Shown here: positions 1-7,786 of the stretch, in pieces | How positions within the stretch are numbered: the stretch's first letter is position 1 | Layout of the letters: each line of letters begins with the position of its first letter | NCBI RefSeq assembly: GCF_022842145.1 | Contig: NZ_JALHQD010000001.1 | Span: 688,127-752,126 of the forward strand | DNA: 64,000 nt | DNA from: Tabrizicola sp. | Lineage (GTDB): Bacteria > Pseudomonadota > Alphaproteobacteria > Rhodobacterales > Rhodobacteraceae | Reading direction: 5' to 3' | The notes under the pieces: model-generated | What the model saw: only the letters and a program-made list of their open reading frames with translations | Database searches by the model: none | Told to the model about the DNA's origin: nothing | Program-made: the position numbers and the translations under genes

Positions 1-372
1 TTGCTGAAGGTCGGCGACCTGATGCACAAGGACCCTCCCCTGGTGGCCGCCGACTTGGCCATGGGCGAAACCCTGGTCGAAATCACCAAGCGCGGCTATG
101 GCGTCGTCGGCGTGACCGATCCATATGGCGACATCGTCGGGATCATCACCGACGGTGACCTGCGGCGGCATCTGGAAGGCCTGATGTTGCACATCGCAGG
201 CGAGGTGATGACCCCGAACCCCCGCACCATCGGGCCCGAAGCCCTGGCGGGTGAGGCGCTGGCCCTGATGAACGACCGCAAGATCACCTGCCTTCTGGTC
301 ACCGCACCCGAAAGCCGCAGGGCCATCGGCATCCTGCATGTCCATGACTGCCTGCGGGCGGGTGTCGCCTGA
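1..372 (+). CDS. kdsD: Arabinose-5-phosphate isomerase (KdsD/KpsF), C-terminal part only
   Basis: Only the last 123 residues lie in the window; the frame is open at base 1 and the SIS isomerase domain lies upstream. What remains is a pair of CBS domains, about residues 6-60 (with GIITDGDLRR) and 70-122. In this family they follow the SIS domain that converts ribulose-5-phosphate to arabinose-5-phosphate, the first step of Kdo synthesis for LPS. The downstream lptC-lptA-lptB order is the usual neighbourhood of kdsD, which supports the name over another CBS protein. lptC begins 2 bases after the stop. The isomerase active site cannot be checked here. Confidence 0.85.
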   Translation: MLKVGDLMHKDPPLVAADLAMGETLVEITKRGYGVVGVTDPYGDIVGIITDGDLRRHLEGLMLHIAGEVMTPNPRTIGPEALAGEALALMNDRKITCLLVTAPESRRAIGILHVHDCLRAGVA

Positions 373-374
373 CG

Positions 375-977
375 ATGGCACGGGTCGACCGGCATACGCG
401 GGTGGTGGGCTGGCTGAAGGTGGTCCTGCCATTGACCGCGCTGGCGATCCTGTCCACCCTGTTTCTGGTGGCGCGGCGGATCGATCCCGAAGCCGCCCTG
501 CCCTACGCCGAGGTCGATGTCGAGGATCTGGCGCGCGAGCCGCGCATGACAGCCCCAACCTATGCCGGCACGACCGAGGACGGTGCAGCACTGACCTTGT
601 CGGCTGACGAAGCGCGACCGGCGTCCGAAGGATCTCCGGCCCAGGCAGCGGGGCTTCGGCTGGACCTTGCCACTCCGGACGGGGGGCGGACCGAGCTGCT
701 TGCAGCGGACGCGCGCATGGACGACACGGCAAGGGAAGTGGTGCTGTCGGGCGGGGTCGCGCTGACGACGTCGACCGGCTACCGGCTGGAAACGGCAGAA
801 ATCGCGGCCAAGCTGGACCGGACGGGGCTGGAAAGCCGCGCGCCGGTCAGGGCCACGGGGCCTGCTGGCGAGATCACGGCCGACGGCATGAGCTTAAGTC
901 AGGACAACCGCACCCCGGGTGACTATGTTCTGGTTTTCAAGGGCAGCGTCCGGCTGGTATACCAACCGGGCAGCTGA
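375..977 (+). CDS. lptC: LPS export ABC transporter periplasmic protein LptC
   Basis: This 200-residue protein has one N-terminal membrane anchor (about residues 13-33) and a periplasmic beta-rich domain, the LptC plan. LptC is part of the LptB2FGC inner-membrane complex and passes LPS to LptA. The sequence is weakly conserved, as is usual in alphaproteobacteria, so the call leans on topology, length and position between kdsD and lptA. The ATG lies 2 bases after the kdsD stop and shows no clear Shine-Dalgarno, so translation is probably coupled to kdsD. Confidence 0.85.
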   Translation: MARVDRHTRVVGWLKVVLPLTALAILSTLFLVARRIDPEAALPYAEVDVEDLAREPRMTAPTYAGTTEDGAALTLSADEARPASEGSPAQAAGLRLDLATPDGGRTELLAADARMDDTAREVVLSGGVALTTSTGYRLETAEIAAKLDRTGLESRAPVRATGPAGEITADGMSLSQDNRTPGDYVLVFKGSVRLVYQPGS

Positions 978-999
978 AACGGCTGCAGAGGTTCGACGC

Positions 1000-1482
1000 A
1001 TGGCATTTCGGCTTGGCTTTCTGGTTCTGACCCTGACGCTGGCGGCAAGCGCCGAGGCGCAGCAGAAGATCGCCTTTGGCGAGCTGGACCAGGACACGAC
1101 CCTACCGGTGCAGGTATCCGCCGACCAGTTTGCGGTGAACAACGCGGATGGCACCGCCGTCTTCAGCGGCAATGTCATCGTGGTCCAGGGTGAAATGAAG
1201 CTGGCCGCCGGAGAGGTAAAGGTCACCTACGGCACAGAGCAGAACGAGATCGACAGCCTGATCGCGTCGGGCGGGGTCACGGTCACTAACCTGGGCGACG
1301 CGGCCGAGGCGCAAGAGGCGGTCTATACCATCGACAGCGGGGTGATCGTTCTGTCGGGGGACGTGCTCTTGACGCAAGGGCCTTCGGCGATGGCCGGGCA
1401 GAAGCTGACGATCAACCTCAGGGACGGGACCGGGCTGATGGAGGGGCGCGTGACCACGACCTTCCAGCCGGGGGGCGACTGA
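1000..1482 (+). CDS. lptA: LPS transport periplasmic protein LptA
   Basis: This 160-residue exported protein has a signal peptide ending near an AEAQ site (about residue 20) and one OstA/LptA beta-jellyroll domain (about 30-145). LptA polymerises into the periplasmic bridge that carries LPS from LptC to the outer-membrane LptD. I chose the ATG at 1000 because it starts a clean signal peptide; a longer in-frame version from 919 would overlap lptC and put charged residues before the hydrophobic core. The stop overlaps the lptB start by one base (TGATG). Confidence 0.9.
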   Translation: MAFRLGFLVLTLTLAASAEAQQKIAFGELDQDTTLPVQVSADQFAVNNADGTAVFSGNVIVVQGEMKLAAGEVKVTYGTEQNEIDSLIASGGVTVTNLGDAAEAQEAVYTIDSGVIVLSGDVLLTQGPSAMAGQKLTINLRDGTGLMEGRVTTTFQPGGD

Positions 1483-2258
1483 TGGTCGCGTCAGCGTCCC
1501 CGGGCCGTCCAGAGTTGACGGTGACCGACGGCCAGGCCGGGTTGCAGATCCGGTCCTTGCGGAAAAGCTACAAGAAGCGGCCGGTGATCCGCGATGTCAG
1601 CATGGATCTGCACCGGGGCGAGGTGGTGGCACTTCTGGGCCCGAACGGGTCGGGCAAGACGACCTGCTTTTATTCCATCGCGGGTCTGGTGATGCCCGAA
1701 GGCGGTCAGGTCCTGATCGACGGCAAGGACGTCACCGCCCTGCCGATGTACCGCCGCGCCCGGCTGGGGATCGGCTACCTGCCGCAGGAAGTGTCGATCT
1801 TCCGGGGCCTTTCGGTCGAGGACAACATTCTTGCCGTGCTGGAGATCGTGCAGCCCGACCGCCACAAGCGGCGTGAGCGGCTGGAGGAGTTGCTGTCGGA
1901 ATTTTCGATCACCCACCTGCGGCGGACCCCTGCTTTGGCCCTGTCGGGCGGCGAGCGGCGGCGGGTCGAGATTGCGCGTTGTCTTGCGGCGGACCCGAAG
2001 TACCTCTTGCTGGACGAGCCCTTCGCGGGGGTCGATCCCATCGCGGTGGGGGAAATCCGCCACCTCGTGCATGACCTGAAAAGCCGTGGGATCGGCGTCC
2101 TGATCACCGACCACAACGTCCGCGAGACGCTGGAAATCGTGGATCGCGCCTATATCCTGCACGATGGCAAGGTGCTGATGTCGGGCACCACGGATGAGGT
2201 CGTGCGCGATGAAACCGTGCGGCGTGTCTACCTCGGCGAGAACTTCCGCATCGTCTGA
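1482..2258 (+). CDS. lptB: LPS export ABC transporter ATPase LptB
   Basis: This 258-residue cytoplasmic ATPase powers LPS extraction by the LptB2FGC complex. The Walker A GPNGSGKT is at residues 53-60, the signature LSGGE at 154-158, the Walker B acidic pair DE at 178-179 and the H-loop His at about 211, all intact. An N-terminal extension of about 20 residues precedes the ATPase core. It overlaps lptA by one base. In enterobacteria rpoN follows lptB; here hpf comes next after 212 bases, with no sigma-54 gene. Confidence 0.95.
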   Translation: MVASASPGRPELTVTDGQAGLQIRSLRKSYKKRPVIRDVSMDLHRGEVVALLGPNGSGKTTCFYSIAGLVMPEGGQVLIDGKDVTALPMYRRARLGIGYLPQEVSIFRGLSVEDNILAVLEIVQPDRHKRRERLEELLSEFSITHLRRTPALALSGGERRRVEIARCLAADPKYLLLDEPFAGVDPIAVGEIRHLVHDLKSRGIGVLITDHNVRETLEIVDRAYILHDGKVLMSGTTDEVVRDETVRRVYLGENFRIV

Positions 2259-2470
2259 GCCGGTCACATCGATTCGGTTGACAAGGGGCCACGGGACTGC
2301 GCCAAATACCCGTAATGCGTGCGTCATATGCCATCGGTTTGACCCATCGTGCCGCGAAGACTTCAGTCGGCCGACCTTGCGTGACGCTACGTTCCTTCCA
2401 TCTATTCTGTAGGGAAGCGGTCCGCCCGGGCTGATCCCGAAATCGTCGGAAGCATCTGAGAGGAGAGGCT
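2259..2470 (+). promoter_or_regulatory. lptB-hpf intergenic region with possible hpf promoter
   Basis: These 212 bases hold a consensus -35 hexamer TTGACA at 2278-2283, but only A-rich, poor -10 candidates around 2301-2310. A TCTATT/TATTCT stretch near 2401-2408 could be a -10 for a second start. Just before hpf is a strong Shine-Dalgarno (AGGAGA, about 2460). I see no terminator after lptB, so read-through is possible. The promoter is inferred and weak. Confidence 0.3.
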
Positions 2471-3046
2471 ATGCGCTATCAGATCAGTGGGAAACAGATC
2501 GACGTCGGTGAGGCTCTTCAGACCCATGTAAAGGCGGAAATGGGCGAAGTTATCGAGAAGTACGCCCAGCGTCCGACCGAATGTATCGTTGTTTTCTCGC
2601 GGGTTGCGCATGAATTCGTCTGCGAGTCGGTGATCCACCTGTCCACCGGCCTGACTGCGCAGGCCAAGGGGCATGCCTCGGAAATCTATGCGGCCTTCGA
2701 GTCCTGCCGCGAGAAGCTGGACAAGCAGCTTCGGCGTTACAAGCGGCGGATCCGCAACCATCACTCGAACCGTCCGGGACCGGTTGAATTCGGCGGGGCG
2801 TCCTCGTATATCCTCGCCGGAACCGAGGACGCCGAGGAAGCTGAGCCTGACAGCCTGCAGCCCGTGGTCATCGCCGAGATGGAGACGAAGATTCCTTCGA
2901 TCACCGTGGGCGAGGCCGTGATGCAGATGGAGCTGGCGGGGCAGAAGATGCTGGTGTTCCGGAACGAAGGACATGGGGGCGTGAACGTCGTGTACCGTCG
3001 GGATGACGGAAACATCGGCTGGATCGATCCTCGCAACGCAAAGTAA
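2471..3046 (+). CDS. hpf: Ribosome hibernation-promoting factor, long form
   Basis: This 191-residue protein has the N-terminal ribosome-binding HPF/RaiA domain (about 1-105, with the basic stretch RRYKRRIRNHH), a variable linker and the C-terminal dimerisation domain (about 130-190). This is the long form, which drives 100S ribosome dimers on its own in stationary phase. The start is fixed by an AGGAGAGGCT leader. ptsN follows 34 bases later, an arrangement conserved in proteobacteria and usually tied to nitrogen and carbon stress. Confidence 0.95.
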   Translation: MRYQISGKQIDVGEALQTHVKAEMGEVIEKYAQRPTECIVVFSRVAHEFVCESVIHLSTGLTAQAKGHASEIYAAFESCREKLDKQLRRYKRRIRNHHSNRPGPVEFGGASSYILAGTEDAEEAEPDSLQPVVIAEMETKIPSITVGEAVMQMELAGQKMLVFRNEGHGGVNVVYRRDDGNIGWIDPRNAK

Positions 3047-3080
3047 CGCGCCTGGACTGGCGCAGGAACAACGCCCCCTC

Positions 3081-3545
3081 ATGGAACTATCCAAGCTACT
3101 TGTGCCAGGCGCCGTTCGGGTTGTCGGGCAGTTCACCTCCAAGAAGCGGCTGTTTCAGGAGCTGGGCGAGATCGCGGCGCAGGCCTATGGGCTGAGCGGG
3201 GCGGCGGCCATCGATGGTTTGCAGGAGCGTGAGTCGCTGGGACCGACCGGCGTGGGACATGGCATCGCCCTGCCCCATGCGCGGCTGGAGGATCTGAAGG
3301 GCATCATCGGCGTCTTCCTGCGGCTGGAGAAGCCCCTGGACTATGACAGCGTCGACCGGCAGCCGGTCGATCTGGTCTTCGGCCTGTTCGCGCCGAAGGA
3401 TTCCGGGGTGGACCATCTGAAGGCGCTGGCACTGGTCAGCCGGACGATGCGGGACCCCTCGGTGGTGGCAAAGCTGCGCGCCAATTCGGACCCGGCAAAA
3501 CTGTATGCGATCCTGACCGAGGCGCGGGCCCCGCAGGCGGCGTGA
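3081..3545 (+). CDS. ptsN: Nitrogen-PTS EIIA component PtsN (EIIA-Ntr)
   Basis: This 154-residue EIIA-Ntr protein has its phospho-acceptor His at residue 66 in GIALPHARLE. It is a regulatory phosphotransferase protein, not a sugar transporter, and modulates potassium and nitrogen physiology through its phosphorylation state. The start at 3081 (MELSKLL) matches the standard family N-terminus; an in-frame start at 3003 would overlap the end of hpf and add unrelated residues. A GCAGGAA upstream is a modest ribosome site. The gene converges on the sulfotransferase gene. Confidence 0.92.
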   Translation: MELSKLLVPGAVRVVGQFTSKKRLFQELGEIAAQAYGLSGAAAIDGLQERESLGPTGVGHGIALPHARLEDLKGIIGVFLRLEKPLDYDSVDRQPVDLVFGLFAPKDSGVDHLKALALVSRTMRDPSVVAKLRANSDPAKLYAILTEARAPQAA

Positions 3546-3553
3546 GCTGCCCG

Positions 3554-3619
3554 CGCGTGGCGCTTTTTCTGGTGCAATGAAATCAACGGTTTGGTTGCCG
3601 GCGTTCAGGTCTGCTTAAC
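3554..3619 (+). repeat. Intergenic repeat, copy A
   Basis: These 66 bases between the convergent ptsN and sulfotransferase genes closely resemble 52428-52494. Both copies begin CGCGTGGC and end in GGCGTTCAG, a variable pair of bases, then CTGCTTAAC. The last 37 bases match at 31 positions and the middle is more diverged. Both copies lie just after a plus-strand stop codon. This may be a dispersed noncoding family (terminator, RNA element or protein site); its function is unknown. Confidence 0.6.
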
Positions 3620-3641
3620 CAAACGCGCGACGCGGGAGCAG

Positions 3642-5030
3642 TCACTTGCGCCAGCGGGTGAAGCCGAATCCCATGTAGTCGCGCTGGTAGGCCTCGGCGG
3701 CGGCGGCTTCCAGACGTTCGTCCCAGATGGGCAGGAGTGCGGCCGGTTCCAGGCTGCGCGGAATGGACGGGGCGTCGACGCCCATCTCGTCGGCCAGCAT
3801 CGCCAGCCCTTCGCCCAGGCGGTCCTCGCGCAGCAGGTAGTCCAGCGGCTGGAAGGTGGCGAAGCCCTGCACCAGAGCGGTCTGGCTGGCGAGGCTGGGG
3901 TCGACGCGCGCACCGGTCTGACCGCCCACCGCAAGGCGACAATAGTTCAGGAAGATCAGGAACGCCGCACGCTCGGCCTCGACGCTTGCAAAGGGTTCGC
4001 CCGGCGGCTGCAACTCGGCCCGGAAGCCGTTGATCAGGATGCGGCGCAGGTCCTGCGCTTCGCCCATCAAGATCTTGCGGCGGAAGGCGGCATGTGCGCG
4101 CAGAAGCGGGTGGCGAAGCACGGTAAAGCTGCGGTGGCCGGGGTGCTTGCGCTTCCACTGACGCAGCGACTTCTGTTCGAAGCCTTCTGAGATGGGACCA
4201 AGTGATGCGAACCAGTCGCGGATCGCAGCCTCTGGGCCCGAGCGGATCGGAAAGAAGAGAAGCCCGGCGTCGGAGGCAAGCGCCGTCGGCACACCGGCTG
4301 CGCGCCGCGGCTCGAAGCTTGGGGTCCGGCCAAGGTTGAAGACGTCGATGGCGGCGACGGCTTCGGCCAGGGCCTCGGGGTTTTCCAGCTTGTCTTCCAG
4401 CGGCCCGGGATTCTGCTTCTTCAGCGTGTCGTCCAACTGCTTCAGCCGGCCCTCGACCCCCAAAAAGGCTGCAAGGCCATTCATCACCTCAAGCGAGCCT
4501 AGGTCTTCGTAATCCAGATAAAAGGCCGTTTGCCCGGTGGTCTGCAACGACTGCATCAAAAGCAGCTGGAAGGCCTGGAATTCACGCAGGAGGCCGACGA
4601 ACTCGGGCACGTCGAAGCGCACCTTTGTGGTTTTCAGCCGCTTGGGATTGGTCAGCTTCCACTGGTCGGTGGCCTGGGCGATCTTCCAGCTGACATAGCT
4701 TTCCAGGGGGTTCCGGGTCAGGATGATCTTGGCGCAGCCGGGGTCTGGCAGCACGTCATCCAGGATGCGCAGGTCGTGGTCGTGAAAGAAGCGAAAGCCC
4801 GGCAGTCCATCAGTTTTTTCGCGCAGCTTGCGCAGCAACGGGCGCGGGTCGCGGTCGCGTTCTTCCATCGTTATGCCGAAAAGCTCGGTCCGGTCCTTCT
4901 TGCCCAGGATATAGCGGTTGAAGACCTCGCCGTGGCTGGTGACACCCGGAAGCGCGTTCAGGTTCGCTTCCAGCAGGTTCGACCCGGTGCGCATTTCGGC
5001 GAAGACCACGAAGCTGTGGAAGCGGCTCAT
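3642..5030 (-). CDS. Two-domain sulfotransferase (PAPS-dependent, likely glycan)
   Basis: This 462-residue protein appears to hold two sulfotransferase-like halves. The N-terminal half has a 5'-phosphosulfate loop candidate (EMRTGSNLLE, residues 12-21) and a strand/helix typical of 3'-phosphate binding (KIILTRNPLESYVS, 101-114). The C-terminal half repeats the second signature (FTVLRHPLLRAHAAF, about 302-316), but its 5' loop (FFPIRSGPEA, about 259-268) is degenerate. The likely role is transfer of sulfate from PAPS to a carbohydrate. The ATG overlaps the stop of the upstream glycosyltransferase (ATGA), so translation is coupled and the target is probably that glycan. The acceptor is unknown. 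Confidence 0.72.
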   Translation of the reverse strand: MSRFHSFVVFAEMRTGSNLLEANLNALPGVTSHGEVFNRYILGKKDRTELFGITMEERDRDPRPLLRKLREKTDGLPGFRFFHDHDLRILDDVLPDPGCAKIILTRNPLESYVSWKIAQATDQWKLTNPKRLKTTKVRFDVPEFVGLLREFQAFQLLLMQSLQTTGQTAFYLDYEDLGSLEVMNGLAAFLGVEGRLKQLDDTLKKQNPGPLEDKLENPEALAEAVAAIDVFNLGRTPSFEPRRAAGVPTALASDAGLLFFPIRSGPEAAIRDWFASLGPISEGFEQKSLRQWKRKHPGHRSFTVLRHPLLRAHAAFRRKILMGEAQDLRRILINGFRAELQPPGEPFASVEAERAAFLIFLNYCRLAVGGQTGARVDPSLASQTALVQGFATFQPLDYLLREDRLGEGLAMLADEMGVDAPSIPRSLEPAALLPIWDERLEAAAAEAYQRDYMGFGFTRWRK

Positions 5031-6736
5031 CGGACGATCCGGGGCCGCGCAAAGGGAGGGTTCGGCTGGGCCAGCTCGACGTCCGAGGGAAAGTCTCCCA
5101 TCAGAACCGGGGCCATGCCCTGGTTGCGCAGATCCTGCAGGAACGACCCGAAGCCGCGCAGGTCCAGAAGCTGCGGCAGTTCGGTCACGCGATGCGCGGC
5201 GCGGGGGTTCAGAAGATCCACAAGCTGCTCCAGCGGTTCGGCCGGGTTCTCGATGAATTCGGCCAGCGACCAGATCCGGATGCGGGCCTTGGTCTCGACA
5301 CCCTTCAGCATGTAGATGAAATCGCTTTCCACCTTCTGGAGCCGCGCCGCTTCGGCCCGGACCTCCTGGGCGCTGCGGCCGGATTGCCAAAGCGGCACGG
5401 CGAAGGCGCCGGAGATCAGGAAGATCGACGCGTTGGGGTCCGAGGCGATGGTCGGCGCGATGTCCTGTTCGTCCTCGGGACCGAACTGGAAGCACTGGGT
5501 TTCGCCGCGGGTGTTCCAGATCAGGTTTGCCAGGAAGCTGCGCGGGTTGTAGTCGCGCAAGGTCGGGCTGTCGGAGAGGCCGCCCTTGTAAACCGTTTCG
5601 CCGCCCGCGAACTGGACGCGGTCGAAGGCGAAGAGGTGGCCGTGGACACGGGCATCCAGCGCGCGGCCAAGCCAGGGCTGGAAGTCGGTGAAAAGCGGCG
5701 CGAAGCCCGAGAAGACGCCATAGGGCGCTGCGGCAAGTGCGGCGCCACGGGCCCGGACCGGGAAGCGGCTTTGCATGTAAAGTCCCGGACGGCCTTTGAC
5801 CCGACGCTCCACCGCCTTGGCGAAGAGGCGGTTGATCTTGCCGGGGCTGGGTTCGGTCGCGTGGGCGCGGTCCCCGTCGCGGGTCAGGAAGGTCTGGTAC
5901 AGCACGTCGGCCTGGTGCCAGGCCTTGCGGGCGATGAAGGCGTCGGCTTGGCGCAGCAGGTGCAGGTGGTCGTCGTAGAAGATGTAGGGTCGGCCCTGGT
6001 AGTCGAACTTGGACAGCGTCAGCGAGCGGCTTTCGATCGAAGTCGAGACCTGTCGCACCAGGCTTTGAAAATAGCTTTCATCGGGTATCCAGACGCGCTT
6101 GAAGTACCGGTCGATCCGGCCGCGGTCGGGTAGGTTCAGAATTCCCTCAAGCGTGCGGCGGGTCAGGCACCACCACTGGCTGCCAAGGTGTGGAACAAGG
6201 CCCTTGGGCAGGCTGCGACGGAAGCCAAGCTTGCGTTGCAGCGCGACGTAGCCATCGAAGAACCGGCGCTGGCGTTTCCACGAGAAGGGAAAGCGCAGGG
6301 TGAAGCGTTCCTCGTTGAGGCCGCCGATGGTCCAGCCGACATCGGCGGTGGTGACGCTTTCGATGAAGTCGATGCCCGGCTCGGCCGAAAGATGGGCCTG
6401 CAGGGCGCGAACCGGCTTGATCGGCAGGCAGGAGCCGGAGGCCAGCAGGACGTGGCTCACCTGGGTGAAGTCGGCAAGCATCCGCGTCGCGGCGTCAAGC
6501 GTCGCCTGGACGAGGCCGAAGGTTCCCCATTCGCAAGGCAGGCGCGGTGTGAAGCGGATGTCCGGCAGGTCCTTCAGGGCCGAACGCAGTCCCTCGAACT
6601 GCGCGTGCGGCGTGCGGGCGTCGACGTGGATCACCACGGGGCAGCCGTGCATCGCCCAGTGCCGGGCCAGCTGCGCGGCGCGGTCAAGCGCCGCGTGGCA
6701 CAGCATGACCACGCCCAGAGTGCTGGCCTGCGTCAT
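5027..6736 (-). CDS. Core-2/I-branching type beta-1,6-N-acetylglucosaminyltransferase with large C-terminal domain
   Basis: This 569-residue protein's first ~260 residues look like a GT14-type fold: the HVD strand (37-39), SGSCLPIKP (100-108), GSQWWCLTRRT (185-195) and PDESYFQ (218-224) are the order and motifs of core-2/I-branching enzymes. Residues ~270-569 form a second domain I cannot assign, seen in proteins of this type from Rhodobacteraceae. The inferred activity is adding a beta-1,6 GlcNAc (or related) branch to a surface glycan. The ATG at 6736 overlaps the upstream stop (ATGA) and the 3' end overlaps the sulfotransferase start, making a coupled trio. Confidence 0.75.
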   Translation of the reverse strand: MTQASTLGVVMLCHAALDRAAQLARHWAMHGCPVVIHVDARTPHAQFEGLRSALKDLPDIRFTPRLPCEWGTFGLVQATLDAATRMLADFTQVSHVLLASGSCLPIKPVRALQAHLSAEPGIDFIESVTTADVGWTIGGLNEERFTLRFPFSWKRQRRFFDGYVALQRKLGFRRSLPKGLVPHLGSQWWCLTRRTLEGILNLPDRGRIDRYFKRVWIPDESYFQSLVRQVSTSIESRSLTLSKFDYQGRPYIFYDDHLHLLRQADAFIARKAWHQADVLYQTFLTRDGDRAHATEPSPGKINRLFAKAVERRVKGRPGLYMQSRFPVRARGAALAAAPYGVFSGFAPLFTDFQPWLGRALDARVHGHLFAFDRVQFAGGETVYKGGLSDSPTLRDYNPRSFLANLIWNTRGETQCFQFGPEDEQDIAPTIASDPNASIFLISGAFAVPLWQSGRSAQEVRAEAARLQKVESDFIYMLKGVETKARIRIWSLAEFIENPAEPLEQLVDLLNPRAAHRVTELPQLLDLRGFGSFLQDLRNQGMAPVLMGDFPSDVELAQPNPPFARPRIVR

Positions 6737-7743
6737 GCCCAGTTTCCTTTCGACATCAGGCCCAGGACTTCGAGTTGTCTCCAGTTGATATACTTCTCGC
6801 TCCAATTGCACCAAAGATCGCGTTCGCGGGCGATCCCTTCGCGGTAGGCGCGGTATTCGACGCTTTGGGCATAGTGCTCGCCACGGGCGAGTTCTTCGGC
6901 CGCCTTGGCAGCGAAGGTGTCGAGGAACTTGGCGTGAAGAAGCACTCCCGACGGTTTCTCGCCGCCCTGGTCATCGTAGACCAGGTTCAGCCGGGGCGGG
7001 AGCAGCATGTGCGTCGAGGATACATAGGCGTAGACGCGGTCCCATTTCACCAGCGGCACCTTGTTCATCGCGGGGGCGCGCTGCGGGCGGTCGGTGAAGA
7101 ACAGACGGGCGCGGGGGCCACCCTGGATCCAGAGGTTGCGATACAGGGGATTGCGGCTGATGACGTAGTTGCCGCTGTCGAAATACTGGGCGATCTCGAA
7201 GGGGTTCTGGCCCTCGCGGTAGGGTTGTTCATGCATCGCGCCCTTGGGATACATGTCCAGGATCATCGCGGCAAAGCTGGGGGCCTCGGCGCTGTCGAGC
7301 CAGTCGGTCAGGGCGCGCAGGGGGCGGGTTTCGCAGAAGGGGTAGACAAGGAATTCGTCCACGTCGACCGTCAGGCACCAGCGCCCGTGACCGTGGCGGC
7401 GCAGAAGGTGCATCATCCAGTCCATGCCGAAGCGCGATTGTTTGTAGCCGGCGGTGGTGGACCAGACCGAGACATCGGGCTGTTCGGCCAGAAACTCGCG
7501 CGTGCCATCATCGGACCCGTTGTCCACGATCAGGAAGTGATCGATCCCGAGCCGGCGGTAGTAGGCAAGGAAGTACGGAAGCCGGACGCGTTCGTTGCGC
7601 ACGGTCGAGAACAGAAGGATCGGTTGCGCGGGCAGGCTGTCGGTGCGGTCGGCGACCGGAGTCAGTTGGCGGCGGCGGCGAACCGCCCTGGCAAGAAGGT
7701 ACTGGCGTCTTGTGCGAAGTCGCAGAAGCGCTGTCAGGCCCAT
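6733..7743 (-). CDS. Glycosyltransferase family 2-like protein (GT-A), paralog 1
   Basis: This 336-residue protein has GT-A nucleotide-sugar transferase signatures: VRNE (48-51), DNGSDDGT (74-81) and the metal-binding DVDE (127-130). It belongs to the Glyco_tranf_2_4/GT92-like group, cytoplasmic or membrane-associated, with a basic N-terminus. It is clearly related to the next gene (7787-8875): the two share SRFGMDW, LWIQGG, LLPPRLN and LGLMS blocks at the same spacing, so this looks like an old tandem duplication. Its stop overlaps the branching-enzyme start. Sugar donor and acceptor cannot be read from the sequence. Confidence 0.8.
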   Translation of the reverse strand: MGLTALLRLRTRRQYLLARAVRRRRQLTPVADRTDSLPAQPILLFSTVRNERVRLPYFLAYYRRLGIDHFLIVDNGSDDGTREFLAEQPDVSVWSTTAGYKQSRFGMDWMMHLLRRHGHGRWCLTVDVDEFLVYPFCETRPLRALTDWLDSAEAPSFAAMILDMYPKGAMHEQPYREGQNPFEIAQYFDSGNYVISRNPLYRNLWIQGGPRARLFFTDRPQRAPAMNKVPLVKWDRVYAYVSSTHMLLPPRLNLVYDDQGGEKPSGVLLHAKFLDTFAAKAAEELARGEHYAQSVEYRAYREGIARERDLWCNWSEKYINWRQLEVLGLMSKGNWA

Positions 7744-7786
7744 CTTGTGGCCCGCCTGTCCCTAGCGGAACACTTTACCAAGCACC

